Assembly (NCBI RefSeq): GCF_030867145.1 | Contig: NC_134414.1 | Span: forward strand, 126,120,465-126,184,464 | Reading direction: 5' to 3' | DNA: 64,000 nt | DNA from: Opisthocomus hoazin | Taxonomy: Eukaryota; Chordata; Aves; Opisthocomiformes; Opisthocomidae | Made by a program: the position numbers and the translations under genes | Shown: one piece after another, positions 8,349 to 20,403 of the stretch | Layout of the letters: each line of letters starts with the position of its first letter | Numbering within the stretch: position 1 is the stretch's first letter | Notes under the pieces: generated by a model | The model's database searches: none | Told to the model about the DNA's origin: nothing | The model's input: only the letters and a program-made list of their open reading frames with translations

Positions 8349-8784
8349 TGTCCTGGGTTTGGCCAGAACAGGGTTAATTTTCACCGGAATCCAGGAAGGG
8401 GCACAGCCGGGGGGTGGGGACTGACCCCACCTGGCCAAACAGAGCCTGGTATTCCATACCATGTGCCGTCACGCTGGGTTCCGGTGGAGGGGGGGGTGGG
8501 GGGGGGGGCGGCGCGGCGGGAACGCACTCGCGGCTTGGGGGGGGGCGCGGCGCCGGTCCTGTTTTCGGGAGAGCGGCTGTCTGGGTTGTACAGTTCGTTG
8601 TTGTGTTTTCTCCTTATTTGTATCGTTGTTGTTCCTGTTTTCCCTCTGTTTGCTGTTCTGTTAAACTGCCCTTATCCCAACCCACCAGTTTCTGCCTCTT
8701 TCTTTTCATTCTCCTCCGCACGCCGGCGGGGGGAGGGGCGGCCGCGTGGCGCTTTTGTTGCCGGCGGCAGCCGAAACCAAAACA
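8349..8784 (+). repeat. 3' LTR (436 bp)
   Basis: Same TGTCCTGGG start and AAACA end as the 5' LTR. The site equivalent to the CRE reads TGCCGTCA. G-runs are shorter and one is broken by T at 8497. No AATAAA is present, so RNA 3' end formation in the normal R region is not explained by a canonical signal. Confidence 0.93.
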
Positions 8785-8789
8785 CTAAT
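8785..8789 (+). repeat. Target-site duplication, right copy (CTAAT)
   Basis: Matches 2100-2104. It directly follows the CA end of the 3' LTR and precedes host sequence ACGTTGAAG. Confidence 0.9.
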
Positions 8790-11700
8790 ACGTTGAAGCC
8801 CATCAAATTCCTGCAAGGTCAGCATAAGATGTTCTTGGCCAAATGCCTTCTAACCCTTGCACATACAAACTCTAATAGTAGAAGAAAGTGAAAGTGGAAT
8901 ACAGTCCTGTGATTTGTTTTCCATTAATATTACAGAACATCTCCTCTTATGCAAGTTTTAGCAGGAAGTAATATAATGATTAAATAAGAGCCAAGTTAAA
9001 AGCAATGAGAGCTTCAGATGGCAGAAAAGGTGGGGAAGGGAGAAGCAAACGTGACACAAGTAGAAAAATAAGCATTTGACAGAGGAAAAAAAAATAGCCT
9101 AAAGCAGAGTCATGAAAAAGGAAAACACAGACACACGTACAAGAAGAAACTGAAAAATTATGAAGCAAAACACACACACAAATCAATTTACTTGATGCAA
9201 CAACATTTTATGTACTGTATTTTCAGAAATCTTCTATTTACAGAAATAAGAGACACACTAGGAAGCAAGGGAAAATTAAATGCCAAATTCCTCCTCAATC
9301 ACACATAGCGGAATGAAGCTTGCAACATGACTCTCATAATAGAACAGACATACCAGAGTCACTTACTGATATTAAGCTTTTTTTATCTTTTTAAGGAATC
9401 TTTCTAGGGAAAACAGTTTCATCAGGAGAACAAACCCAGTAATTACACAGAGGTCTTTCACCTTCTCAGTGATGAAGTACCAGCCATGCCTAGGCTCAGC
9501 TTGGTGTATGTCCAGTACAACATCCAAAAGGACTGAGCACCCATCAGGTCTCCTAGAAGTCCTTGGTTACTAAATTGGGAAAGCACTAAGTACAAATAAA
9601 AGAGAAATGATGGATCTGAGGAACTATTCTTTTGACATTTATGCTAAAGGTTCTCCCAGAAACAGTTTATATCCAGGCAACTAGTCTTACTAGTGCCCGT
9701 AGCTTCCTAATCAAATTAGAAAGATTGAGTCATTAGGGTCAAGTGACCAACCACAAAATGATTAAAGACAGTAATCAAGAAATCAAAACTAATTAGTACC
9801 TAAGCATATTAAAATGCCTTAGAAATACATTACTTCTACATGAATTTACGTCCAGGGGTCCAATTTTGAAAAGTAACAGAAGTTTCAGAAATTGGTAGGT
9901 ACAAATCATTATATTCCTGAGTAGAATGAAGTGCGCTGGATTTCACTGGGACACAGCAGAATATGGGAAAAAAGTGCATGACTCCAAGTCAGCATTTTCA
10001 GGTGAATAAGCAGACTTTGAAGGGTGAAGTGTCACAGGGCTTGAGTAGCCTTGCACAGACTTTAAAAATGTAGACTTGCTCCCATGCAGATGACTTAACC
10101 ATAAATACCTAAATTCAGGAAATTTTACTCCTAATGTAAAAGCAATAAAAATAATTATTTTAATAAGTTCTAAAAAGACTGAGGGGTGAAAAATAGAGAG
10201 CAAGTAATCTCTCTCAATTTGTAGTTACTGGAAAACCTCAAAATCTAAGATTTTGGTTTATGTGAACACCCAGGCGCTGAGGTACCCTCTTGGGCTTGTA
10301 TAGTCTACAGAACAGGATGAGGTGCCCCCAGATTTCTAGCCTTTACTAATTGAAATACTGCAAATGTAAACCCTTCATCACAGCATTTCACCCTGTTTAT
10401 ATTTATTCTCCATTAAAACCAAGAAATGGAGATGGTCATAAAAATTAGATGTTATGGAGAAGAGAGAAACATCATCCAACTACTTTATATATGAAGTTCA
10501 ATTCTGATTTCACTTAAGGAAAGGATTTTGGCTTGTTTTTATGAGGAACATGAATCCAAAGAGATTTATGCTTTCACTATATTGGTTATACATATGCATA
10601 GACAGAGTGCTTTTGGAGACAACACTTCTAAGAACTGTCAAATTAAGCACATTATTCTTTCTCTAGCTGAGGTTTTCTTGCTATCCCAGTCTACAGAAAG
10701 CTGCCAATACATTTTAGGGAGCACATTTTCTTGCATCTCAGAATATCTTACTTCAAAGTATTCATGCACTTTTCTCATGGGAACAAGTAGCATCACAATA
10801 CACTTAACTAACTGGATAATCAAGAATAATAACATAGTAGGTATTTTTTAAGGTCAAAATTAATGGTTTGATGATTATAGTCCAAAGAAAACCAGAAAAA
10901 TTCCTTTTTTTAACCACAGCTATTCTACTCTAGCCCTTCGCATTTTGATATGTTTCTTTGGCTGCAGCATCATCCCGATTTGTACAAAATGGAATTTGCT
11001 CTCCTGTTCCATAATGGAAACATACCTACCCAATACCTGCTATCTCCTACAAGAAAGCAAACCTCACCTCTTTTGATACAGCAAGAGGCTAACTCCTAAG
11101 ATTAATTATCATACTTTTCTTTCTCTTTGGAAATCGTACCAAAAAAAGTGAATGCAACATTCTTACTGGAAGAGTGAGGGAGGAAAGGTGCTCCCACTCA
11201 TCACGCAAGCAGAAACTATTCCCAGGGAAGTTGTGCCAAGAACATTACACATATTTATGTGAATTTCACCTATGCTCAGGCCACCTTTCCGTCTTGTAAA
11301 TACCATTAAGGCTAGTAATTGGGGGGGAGGGATGTTTTGTTTGTTTTTTTTTGTTGTTGTTGTTTTGCTTTTTGTTTTGTTGTTGGTGGTGTTTTTGGTG
11401 TTGTTTCTTTTTAAATATAGGAATTATTGGAATTAACTACCAATTTGCAACTCTGTCAACTCAAATACAGCGGAGGATTTATGGGATGCTAATACTATAG
11501 TTGTCTGCCAGACATTGTGATTTCAAGTGAATGAGCTTGTTTTTAAAAAGCAACCTACTTTCCATGGAAGCTTTTATTTTTTTTCATTGTTAAAGTATAC
11601 ACTTGCAAACTCTGATGCAGAAAAATATGTCTCAAAGAAACCCTGGCAATCAGCAGGAACAGAAATTGTAGACCTTATCCCCCATCACCACACTCACCTT

Positions 11701-14700
11701 TAGGAAGTTAAGCAGTAGTCACATTTTTAACTTTCAAGTGCCTGAAAAATTATATTAATTTTTCAGACTTTTGTCCTTTCTTTCTTACTTACACCAATCC
11801 TTACTATTTTTCCTATGCACACTCAGTTCTTGCCTCAGCTTGTTTACTGCTTCTCTGCCTTCTTTATCTGTTCTTCCCCCTACAAAATCCGATCAAATCT
11901 TTCAGAGCTATGGCTGCAGCAGTATCTCACACCCCTCTCTGATGGCCCTTCTCCAGTCATTCACTTGCTCTGGAGAAAATGCTGGGGCTCAGTACAAAAA
12001 GAACCACCTGGTGCATGTTAAATGAGCTTAGATACTGACAATGTAATTTTTAACTAGACTGGACTGTTCTAGCTCTAAAAGTGTAAAGCAAAGCGAACAC
12101 CAGCTGCAGATTTTGTTCCAGGCCTGCAGAGGATTGCATCTGCATCGCTGCCTGAAGCGAGGCCACTGCAGAGGTCTGGTTCCTCTGGCCTGAGGCAGGG
12201 CTGCTCGGGTTGGTGGGAGAAGGCAGCTCCAGCCGTGGTCAGGGTGAGGGCAGGAGCACCTCTGGGCTGAGGGGCATCGCTGTGCCTGCTGACTCCTTCG
12301 ACAGAGCAGGAGGCCCTGAGCTCACCTTTGTAGGTGCCCATGCATGTCAGTGTGGGCTACGCTCAGGTCAGTGGTATTAATGACCGAGACTACTTAAAAT
12401 TTGTCCTAGTAAGTGGATTTCTGCAAGTCCATCATGAACCACAAAGGACAGGACACAACTCTGCCTGCTGTCTTACACAGGAAAGAGTTAATAATAAAAA
12501 TGACATGCATAGCACATTTCTCTGGGTTACCCGAGATACGCAGCACGTCTCACAGTAAATCAGTTTGAGCTTGTTATATTTCTAGAAGTGTGTGTTCCTT
12601 GAGGTTTGGCTACCAAATGTTGTGCTTTAATTATCATAGCTTCCCGGCGCTCTCTAGCCCCTGCGAGATATTTTCACTGGGTGTATTGCGCTCTTTACAG
12701 TAGTAGCAGCTGCTGATAGTCACCTGGATGAGCTCATCAGGGCAGAGCTTCTTAACACCATTTCAATGATTTATGCAGGAAAATCAGTGCTAAGCAACCC
12801 CAAATCTCTCTACTACTTCTTGCTTACGTTAAGCCTTCAGTCATTCTAGTTACTATGCTGTAAAGATATGCAAGTCAATTGCTTGTTAGCATTGAAAATG
12901 TTAATTTGGTTCTACTATAAAATAAGCCCCGTTCTAACAAAAACAACAAAAAACCAAAATCACATTAAAGTAGTTACGGCAAATTTCCCAGGTAATTAAG
13001 AAGGTATGGTCCTTCATTTCCACCTCTATCATTAGTTACACATGTTGAATTTTAAAATATTTTTCCATGATCATGGACCATACGCCCTGGGAAAACAAAT
13101 ATCTGAGGGAGGGAAAGGAATTTGCTGAGGAACATTTCTCTAACAGTAGTTTTTTCATCCATTGATTTACAAGCCAGTGATTTACAAGCTGTGAATGAAT
13201 AGTAGCCTTCAGCAACAGGAAGCCATGCCATTGAGAAACCCTATAGTGTCAGGTGGAGCCTGGAGACAAGCCTGTCTGCTAGCAGGGAAATTCACTCCAG
13301 GAGCCCCCTGTAATCAGAGCCATTAACCAGAAGGAAATGTCTTCAGTACTCTTACATGGCCCTTAATCAGATACTGACAGAGTCCCTTTGATCAATGCAT
13401 TTTCAAAATGAGGGTAACTGCAGTTTACAGTACGTCTACACAGATTTCACAGCCAGTTCCCAACGTGCGCAGTCAGAGGAATTACTCTGACTTCACCCTC
13501 TGCTCTCTTTTTCTTTTGCTGTTGCAGAAGATGGAGTCGAAGAGACTTAGACATTACCAACACAGAGTGCCACAGATGCTTAATAGCTTTGCCAGTCCCC
13601 TGCACGCAGCAGGAGGCAACCTTCACTTGTGCGTCTCATAGCATTTTGCAGCCTTGGGGATGGGGCAGCAGGAGAAAAAACACACTTCGTCAGCTATTTT
13701 TGAAGGGTCCAAGCTGATGGGGAGCCAAGGCTGGAGAATCAGACCAAAACAGTCTCATTTACTGTGGTCTAAATAATATCGTAAGGAAAGTATTACTAAA
13801 GATTAAGACCCTATATCCTGGAAAGCTACCTCAGAGTGAATTACTTTAATCAACTACTAAGCATTAGATGTGTAATAACTTACAGAAGGGTACTGCATGA
13901 AAACAATTAGCTTCGCCCAGAACCGTCTAATGCAAAATGCTATAGCGCTTGGTATAAGAGGACAAGCAAAGGGAGGCAGCTATTGACATTCTCTGTTCAT
14001 CATTGAAGTGGCATTCCGCAACATGAAAGCTGGCACACCCCAGGACTAATTTCTTCAATCACAACGGTAATTTGGGAAACCTGAAAGGCTTGCATGTTCT
14101 TACTGCTTGAGGAAAGGGCCTCTGTTTCCAATAAGCAGAAGACCACAAGAGGTTCCACACATTACAGAAGGATAAGAGTGAAAGAACAGGAGACCCAGGG
14201 CGGGGAGGTGGTGGTGGAGATAGTTTCAGGTCCCATTGCACTAAAAGAATGTGCTGCGAGCTGAGAGATTATCATGAAGAACAGGAATATATTAATCAGG
14301 CAGTCATTCCCCATCCTCTTACATCACCTGGTTGTACCCTGGTACAGCAGGGGTCCAAAGCAGTGGGTGACCATACATAGCATATGCAGTGAACCATGAA
14401 GCACATATGGTATATACATTGCAGAAACATAAGATAAAAGCTCACCTGCTGTTCTGTGGCTTTCTTAATAGAGTGCCTATGCACCACTGGGTGAATTAAG
14501 AGTAGAGTAGCAGCTTTAACTCTAGATTTCCTCACCTCTGTGTTAGAACACTTTTCTTGTTTAATTTAAGTACTTATTAAGTCACTGAGGAAATGAAGGA
14601 AATGAAGAATGTGACTTTAAGACAGAGTGTAATTTAAATGAAGCAAAGGAGCTTTCTTAATTTTATACAGTCTTATTACACAGTAAAAGATACTCCACAA

Positions 14701-17700
14701 CAGAAAACAGATATAGGACACGTATTCCACAGCAGATGTACTCTGTAATAATAATAATAATAGCAGCTATAATTATATGCATAAAAAAACCTCCCACAAA
14801 TGGCTCAAAAAGTTGGAATAATACTAGCGCTGTTGTTCACAAATACCTCAAGGAATTAAACAAGACCAAAGCTAGCATCCAAAATGCCCTAAAAGGCTGT
14901 ACAACTTCAACAAAGGGAAGATTAGAACACCTGAAGAAGAAATGGTCTTTCATTTTGAGTTTGATACTGTGCCTGTGTGCAATGTATACATATTTCGTTA
15001 GGCACACAATTTGTTTGGATTATGGCAGCACCCAGAAAACTCACAGCATTCTATGATTGAAATCCCACCTCGGGTTTACTGCTTAACCCTTTCTCCTTTG
15101 ACTATAGAGGAGACATGTATTACACCCCAGAATAATTCCACCTAATTTTTGGTGCCTTAGCTAAGGAAATAGTTTATAAAAAAAAAAAAAAAAATAGCTC
15201 CGTATCCTGATCCAGACCATATATGAAACTTGAGATTTTGTTGGTTCTTATTTTTGGTATTTTCCTGAAAGAAAAGTTTTCCTGGAGTTCCCCAGCACCA
15301 ACACCACCTGCCATACTAGGTGCCATATCGTATGATCCTAGATTTCTACTAAACAAATTTTAGACTTTCTGTTAGGTGTAAAGTTGACTGATCATGGATC
15401 CACATGATGTTGCTGGTAGTAAGAATGATGTAAGTAACTGTTTCTCTCTTTAAGGCTAATTCTGCCATCCATCTACTGTGACCTTTTAACATGGAAATTC
15501 TCAGAGTTTTCTATGATTTCACACGTTATTCCATGATACCTGAAAGACATCAAGAGACCAAAAGAATATTTATCTGTTAATGTTTTCTCTTTCTTAGTAA
15601 AGAACTTTTATCCCTGTTGTTAAGCATCATAGCCAAGAATAATGTTTTATGTTCTATCATAACCCACAAAGTAATCGTGTCCCTAAATCTGTATGTATCT
15701 TACATGCTCTCGCTCATCCGTGTATTCCTTCTGTTTAGGAAAAAAGAACAAAGAAATAGTAGGGTGGGATGAAGAGATTCAGCACATGCTTAAGCCAGCT
15801 GTGTTCTTGATAAGTGACCAAACAAGTGTAAGATGTGACTTCCTGGTGGTGTGTTACAACTCAGCATGGATTATAGCAGGGCCTATCTCTCACGATTTAA
15901 GAGTGGAGACTAACTTTTGGAAATAAAATTCCTAGTTTTGGCTCAATCTCTCCTCCTCCTCACCTCCCTGTTGAATTCTCAAGCCACTGCAGGGTTCATG
16001 CTCCTCAGCCACCAGGAGCGGAGCCAGGTGGCCCAGCAGCCCCCGCAGAGGCCAATGCTGGCCTGCAGTGGGCAAATGCTCAGAGTTAAGTGCTGCTCAG
16101 TGCGACCAAGAGGCTACTGGGCACTGAGCAGGAATGATAAAATCCAGAACTTCAACCCTTTGTAAGACTCCATTGCCTCAGTACATTGCTTCTTACTCCA
16201 GATCTTATGTTAAAACTTTTCATGAAGTGAAAAGCTGAAAAAAAAAAACTACAGCTTTTCCTTTTCCTCCACCAAGATTTGTGCTTATCCCTTTCACAGT
16301 GAAGCGTGCTCCTTTTGTCTTACCATAATGCCTTTTGTCTTCTTCTCTGCAGTATGGATGGGAACTTCAAGAATGCACAGACATTTCAAGCAAAATTGAG
16401 ACCAAGGCATCACATAAGAAAGCTTACACTAGCAGATGGATATCTTTCTTCCCTATGCCCATTATATAATATATATCATTTCAGCAAATTATTTTGCTGC
16501 ATGGAAGGAAATCAACCCAAAAGTTGGAGAAAGAAGATTTTATTCAAGTCTTTAGGCAGTTGGGTGCCTCATTGTTAATCAAAGACAGCTGATACAAATT
16601 GAAACAAAAAAATAACAACATTAATGAACCCAAAAATGTCTTCAGTGAATTTGGTTAGCCTAGAGCTTTGTGCCTCTCCTGACAAGTGTCTTGAGGAGAC
16701 AGTAAAGCATGGAAGTGGAAATCCTTCCTAGCTGCTGTATGACAGATGTCAGATGTTAGGACGTTGTTGTCCTTGTGGATGTTTATGCGTATACATTTTT
16801 ACAGCAAAACATAAACAAACAAGTGAAACCACTGTGTAAGTCCAAATACAAGGGCAACCTTGTGTGTTAGCCCATAGATCGAAAGCAGATGTAGGACTTT
16901 GTAATTAGGCCCAATTCAAGTTGCCTGAAGTGCATAAAAGCAGTTGTTTTGGAAATCAAGAGAGAGACTAAGGTAATGTAAACACAATTTGTCTTTTTGC
17001 TGCACATGGCAACAGATTAAAGAAAATACAAGCAAATTAATCATGGGGAAAAAAAAATCTTCAGGGAGGGTACTTACACACTATCATCCTTCAAAAATGA
17101 AATGTTTAAATGTTGCTGGTTTAGAGATTATATTCTAGTTATTCAGATCTGCAACCTGATCGAAAAGCTGAACTATTTTAGGAATTCTATACTTACGGAA
17201 CACATGCCTCTAAAAATGCGTAATTAAAGTGACTGTGAATTCAACAGGCAGAGATTACTGACAGCTGCCCAGTCTGGTCACTGGGATGCCTGCTTTGCAG
17301 CTTTTGGATCAAGACTTTGTGCTTGGGAAAGATTGAATGCTAGCAAAGGCTTTTCCAGATGAATGACACTGAAACAAAATGATGCTTGGAAAAAGCCACC
17401 ATAGATGCATCATATAATTTCATTAAAGAGTCTGCTGGTTTTTTCTTTACAGAGAATGGAAACACTTCCCACTCTTTACCCAAAGAGTTGAAGCTTGACT
17501 GCACATCAGCAGTACAAAAAATTCATAGGTTGCTCCGACACCCTTTCAAGATGAATTGGACCCTCTGAATGTTGGATCTAATTATTAAGACTCTGACATC
17601 CCCACCTGAATGTGAAATTCCTTTGTTTATCTCACTGCAGCCTACTAGATGCTGTCAATCACACACAGCAGACAAACACATTTTATTAAACTTATTGAAA

Positions 17701-19416
17701 ATGTTACATAAAACATTGCAGTCATGTAGGATAACTATCCATTACTTACAGTATTATCACACAGATGAAAAAAATTCAATTTTTTCCTTTGGAAAATAAG
17801 ATCTGATGTTTATTGATTACCTGTAGCTATACTGAGGACACCAGTGTTACAAAACATTCACTACTCTCAATCTTTGCTTACCCTTCTCATCATGTAACTC
17901 AAAATGTTGCCGTCACATGGAAGCAGGATTTTAGTAAAGTAATTCCAAAAGCCAGAGCATTAATAAAGACCCACAGTTCTCTGGGATTAAACACATGCAT
18001 TCCCAATATACGTGCTTTCATGGCAGCAGGATTATGACTCTTTGTCTCCAATTTTGCCCCTACTCAGTGGATAGTGCTGGTTTATTTGTCAGTATAAGGT
18101 GAGAAGACACAGCTACTATGTATGCAAACACAATATTCCAGGTTTCTACACCAAATGCCAGTTAAGGAGGAAGGAGGGTCTCAAAAACCCCTCAGTACAG
18201 TGGCACTGTGCCACCAGGGCTCAGCTGCAAAGTTTGCCAGCAAATTTTTTTGTATAACCTCAAGCAAGTCACTGAGGTACACTTATTTTAAGGGCATTGA
18301 CCTAATAGGCCTGCAAGCAGTTCAAGTACCTTCTTTTTAAAGCAGTTGCAAGTGCATACAAGTCTCTAACAGTAACTCCCTGTCCCTATGGTCAGCATAC
18401 ACATTAAAAAAAAAAAAAAAAAAAAGGCAGATCAAACATTTTCTCCCTGCCCTGCCCTGAGTTTTGCCACTCTTGTCTGGGTTCTAGCTGGTTCAGAGCA
18501 CGGACTGCATATCCTTATCTGTATGTACAGTGGCTTTCTGGGAGAAGGCTCCTTGTGGGGAACCTCCAGGAAAAAACAATACAAATATTCCTGTTGTGTG
18601 TCACACAATCTCTTCTCAGCGTCCTGCACCATGAAAGTAGGCAGTGATTCTTGCTGTGGCCACAGATACAAAGAGTTTGGACAGAACAGAAAAAGGCTGA
18701 AGAACCCCATGTCTAAAGCCAACTTTCCCATAACATCACTAGTAATTATTTTTTACTGATGTGGTTTGGTTTAGTTTTGGGTGAATATTGTAGGGTTTGT
18801 ATAGTATCAGGCTGGAAGGAATTACAGAAAAGCACTTGCATCACGACAGAGCAACAGAATGGATTTTTTTTCCCCTTTAATTGCTACATTTGAGACATGT
18901 TAACATCACATTGTTGTCCTGCAGAGGGAAATGTGATGTTACATTTGTAACGTCTATGAAATGTAGATGTTCCATATCAATGAAAAGACAAATATCACAA
19001 CCCTTCAGTGCCATTCCATTAGAATTATAACACAGGATAATGAGCTAAATATCTCCTTCGTTTCAGGTAATTAGAGGCTTGAATGCACTTTAAAACATTG
19101 GTGATTGTTGTAGCTTTAGCCTGAATGGTACACTAGAACACACGCCAGTAAAAGCAAATCTCTCGGAAGAAGGAAGCACTGAGAAAGGTCTTCTGGGGTT
19201 GTTTCCTTGGGGCGAGGGTGGCATGAGCCAGCAGCACCTGGCTGCCTGACTTCTGCAGCCTCCTACCACAGTCATCATCAGCCCTCAATGCTGGCTTTTG
19301 AACTACTTATGTATTGATGTGCAGGAGGCCTGTGTATAGCACTACTCACAGAATAAAAGAGTTTTGCATTGGGGTTGCTTTGTAGTGTCGGGGAGTTTTC
19401 TTCTGGGAGTTTAGGT
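8790..19416. other. Non-coding DNA between provirus and CR1
   Basis: No exon, RNA gene or mobile element that I can recognise. The longest frames are about 107 codons and have no domain or codon signature. Low-complexity spots: a G/T-rich tract of TTG-like units at about 11326-11413, AAT units at 14746-14763, a poly-A near 15178-15194 and an A20 run at 18406-18425. A GC-richer patch at about 12090-12330 stands out from the AT-rich surroundings but has no coding signal. Confidence 0.55.
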
Positions 19417-20387
19417 GTGAGGGCCCAGTCTTGTTTAACTTCTTCATCAACGACCTGGATGAAGAGTTAGAATGTACCCTCAGCAAGTTTGCTGACGACA
19501 CCAAACTGGGAGGTGTGGTAGACACACCGGAAGGCTGTGCTGCCATTCAGCGTGACCTGGATAGGCTGGAGAGCTGGGCAGAGAGGAACCTGATGAGGTT
19601 CAACAAGGGCAAGTGCAGGGTCCTGCACCTGGGGAGGAACAACCTCATGCACCAGTACAGGCTTGGGGTGGACCTGCTGGAGAGCAGCTCTGCGGAGAGG
19701 GACCTGGGTGTCCTGGTGGACGACAGGTTAACTATGAGCCAGCAGTGTGCCCTGGCTGCCAAGAAGGCCAATGGGATCCTGGGGTGCATCAAGAAGAGTG
19801 TGGCCAGCAGGACAAGGGAGGTTCTCCTTCCCCTCTACACTGCCCTGGTGAGGCCTCATCTGGAGTACTGTGTCCAGTTCTGGGCTCCCCAGTTCAAGAA
19901 GGATGAAGAGCTACTGGAGAGAGTCCAGCGGAGGGCTACAAGGATGGTGAGGGGACTGGAGCATCTCCCCTACGAGGAGAGGTTGAGGGAACTGGGCTTG
20001 TTCAGCCTGAAGAAGAGAAGGCTGCGAGGGGACCTTATAAATGCCTACAAATATCTGAAGGGTGGGTGTCAGGAGGATGGGGCCAAGCTCTTTTCAGTGG
20101 TGCCCAGTGACAGGACAAGGGGCAATGGGCACAAACTGAGGCACAGGAAGTTCCGTCTGAACATGAGGAGGAACTTCTTCCCTCTGAGGGTGACGGAGCA
20201 CTGGAACAGGCTGCCCAGGGAGGTTGTGGAGTCTCCTTCTCTGGAGATATTCAAGACCCGCCTGGACAAGGTCCTGTGCAGCCTGCTGTAGGTGACCCTG
20301 CTTCGGCGGGGGGGTTGGACTAGATGACCCACAGAGGTCCCTTCCAACCCCTACTATTCTGTGATTCTGTGATTCTGTGATTCTGTG
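19417..20387 (+). mobile_element. CR1 LINE, 5'-truncated, young
   Basis: The 3' part of a chicken-repeat-1 non-LTR retrotransposon. It begins abruptly inside the reverse transcriptase gene, continues through the end of the ORF and a short 3' UTR, and ends with four copies of ATTCTGTG (20356-20387), the octamer used by CR1 for target-primed copying. Severe 5' truncation is normal for this family. The reading frame is undamaged, so the insertion is recent. A poly-T of about 16 bases follows the octamers; CR1 does not usually carry such a tail, so this may be the target site or slippage. Confidence 0.93.
19422..20291 (+). pseudogene. CR1 reverse transcriptase, C-terminal fragment
   Basis: An open frame of about 289 codons entered at the truncation point, with no own start. 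The RT catalytic motif FADDTKL lies about 20 residues in (near 19488-19508). Downstream come the thumb and C-terminal parts, including [35 protein letters not shown] and the family's usual [15 protein letters not shown] near the end, with stop TAG at 20289-20291. The endonuclease domain and the N-terminal half of RT are missing, so it cannot be functional. No internal stop or frameshift is visible. Confidence 0.9.
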
Positions 20388-20403
20388 ATTTTTTTTTTTT
20401 TTT
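20356..20403 (+). repeat. CR1 terminal octamers plus poly-T
   Basis: Four tandem ATTCTGTG units at 20356-20387, then ATT and a run of T to about 20403. The octamer number is typical of bird CR1 3' ends, which vary by a few units. Confidence 0.9.

Larger units (their letters stand above)
2105..8784 (+). mobile_element. Full-length ERVL-like endogenous retrovirus without env
   Basis: A 6,680-bp provirus in the order LTR, primer-binding site, leader, gag, pro, pol, short non-coding stretch, purine tract, LTR. The 5-bp target duplication is intact, so no LTR-LTR recombination has occurred. The pol sequence (RT motif YIDD, class III-like RT and integrase) and the shape of gag fit the ERVL group, as does the 5-bp duplication. 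No envelope frame exists between the pol stop at 7855 and the 3' LTR at 8349, a gap of only 493 bp. The LTRs differ by about 9-10 substitutions outside the G-runs, roughly 2%, so the insertion is recent. The likely life style is intracellular retrotransposition rather than infection. Defects: an in-frame TGA near the end of gag, a TAG before pro, and a one-base offset between pro and pol. Confidence 0.95.
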
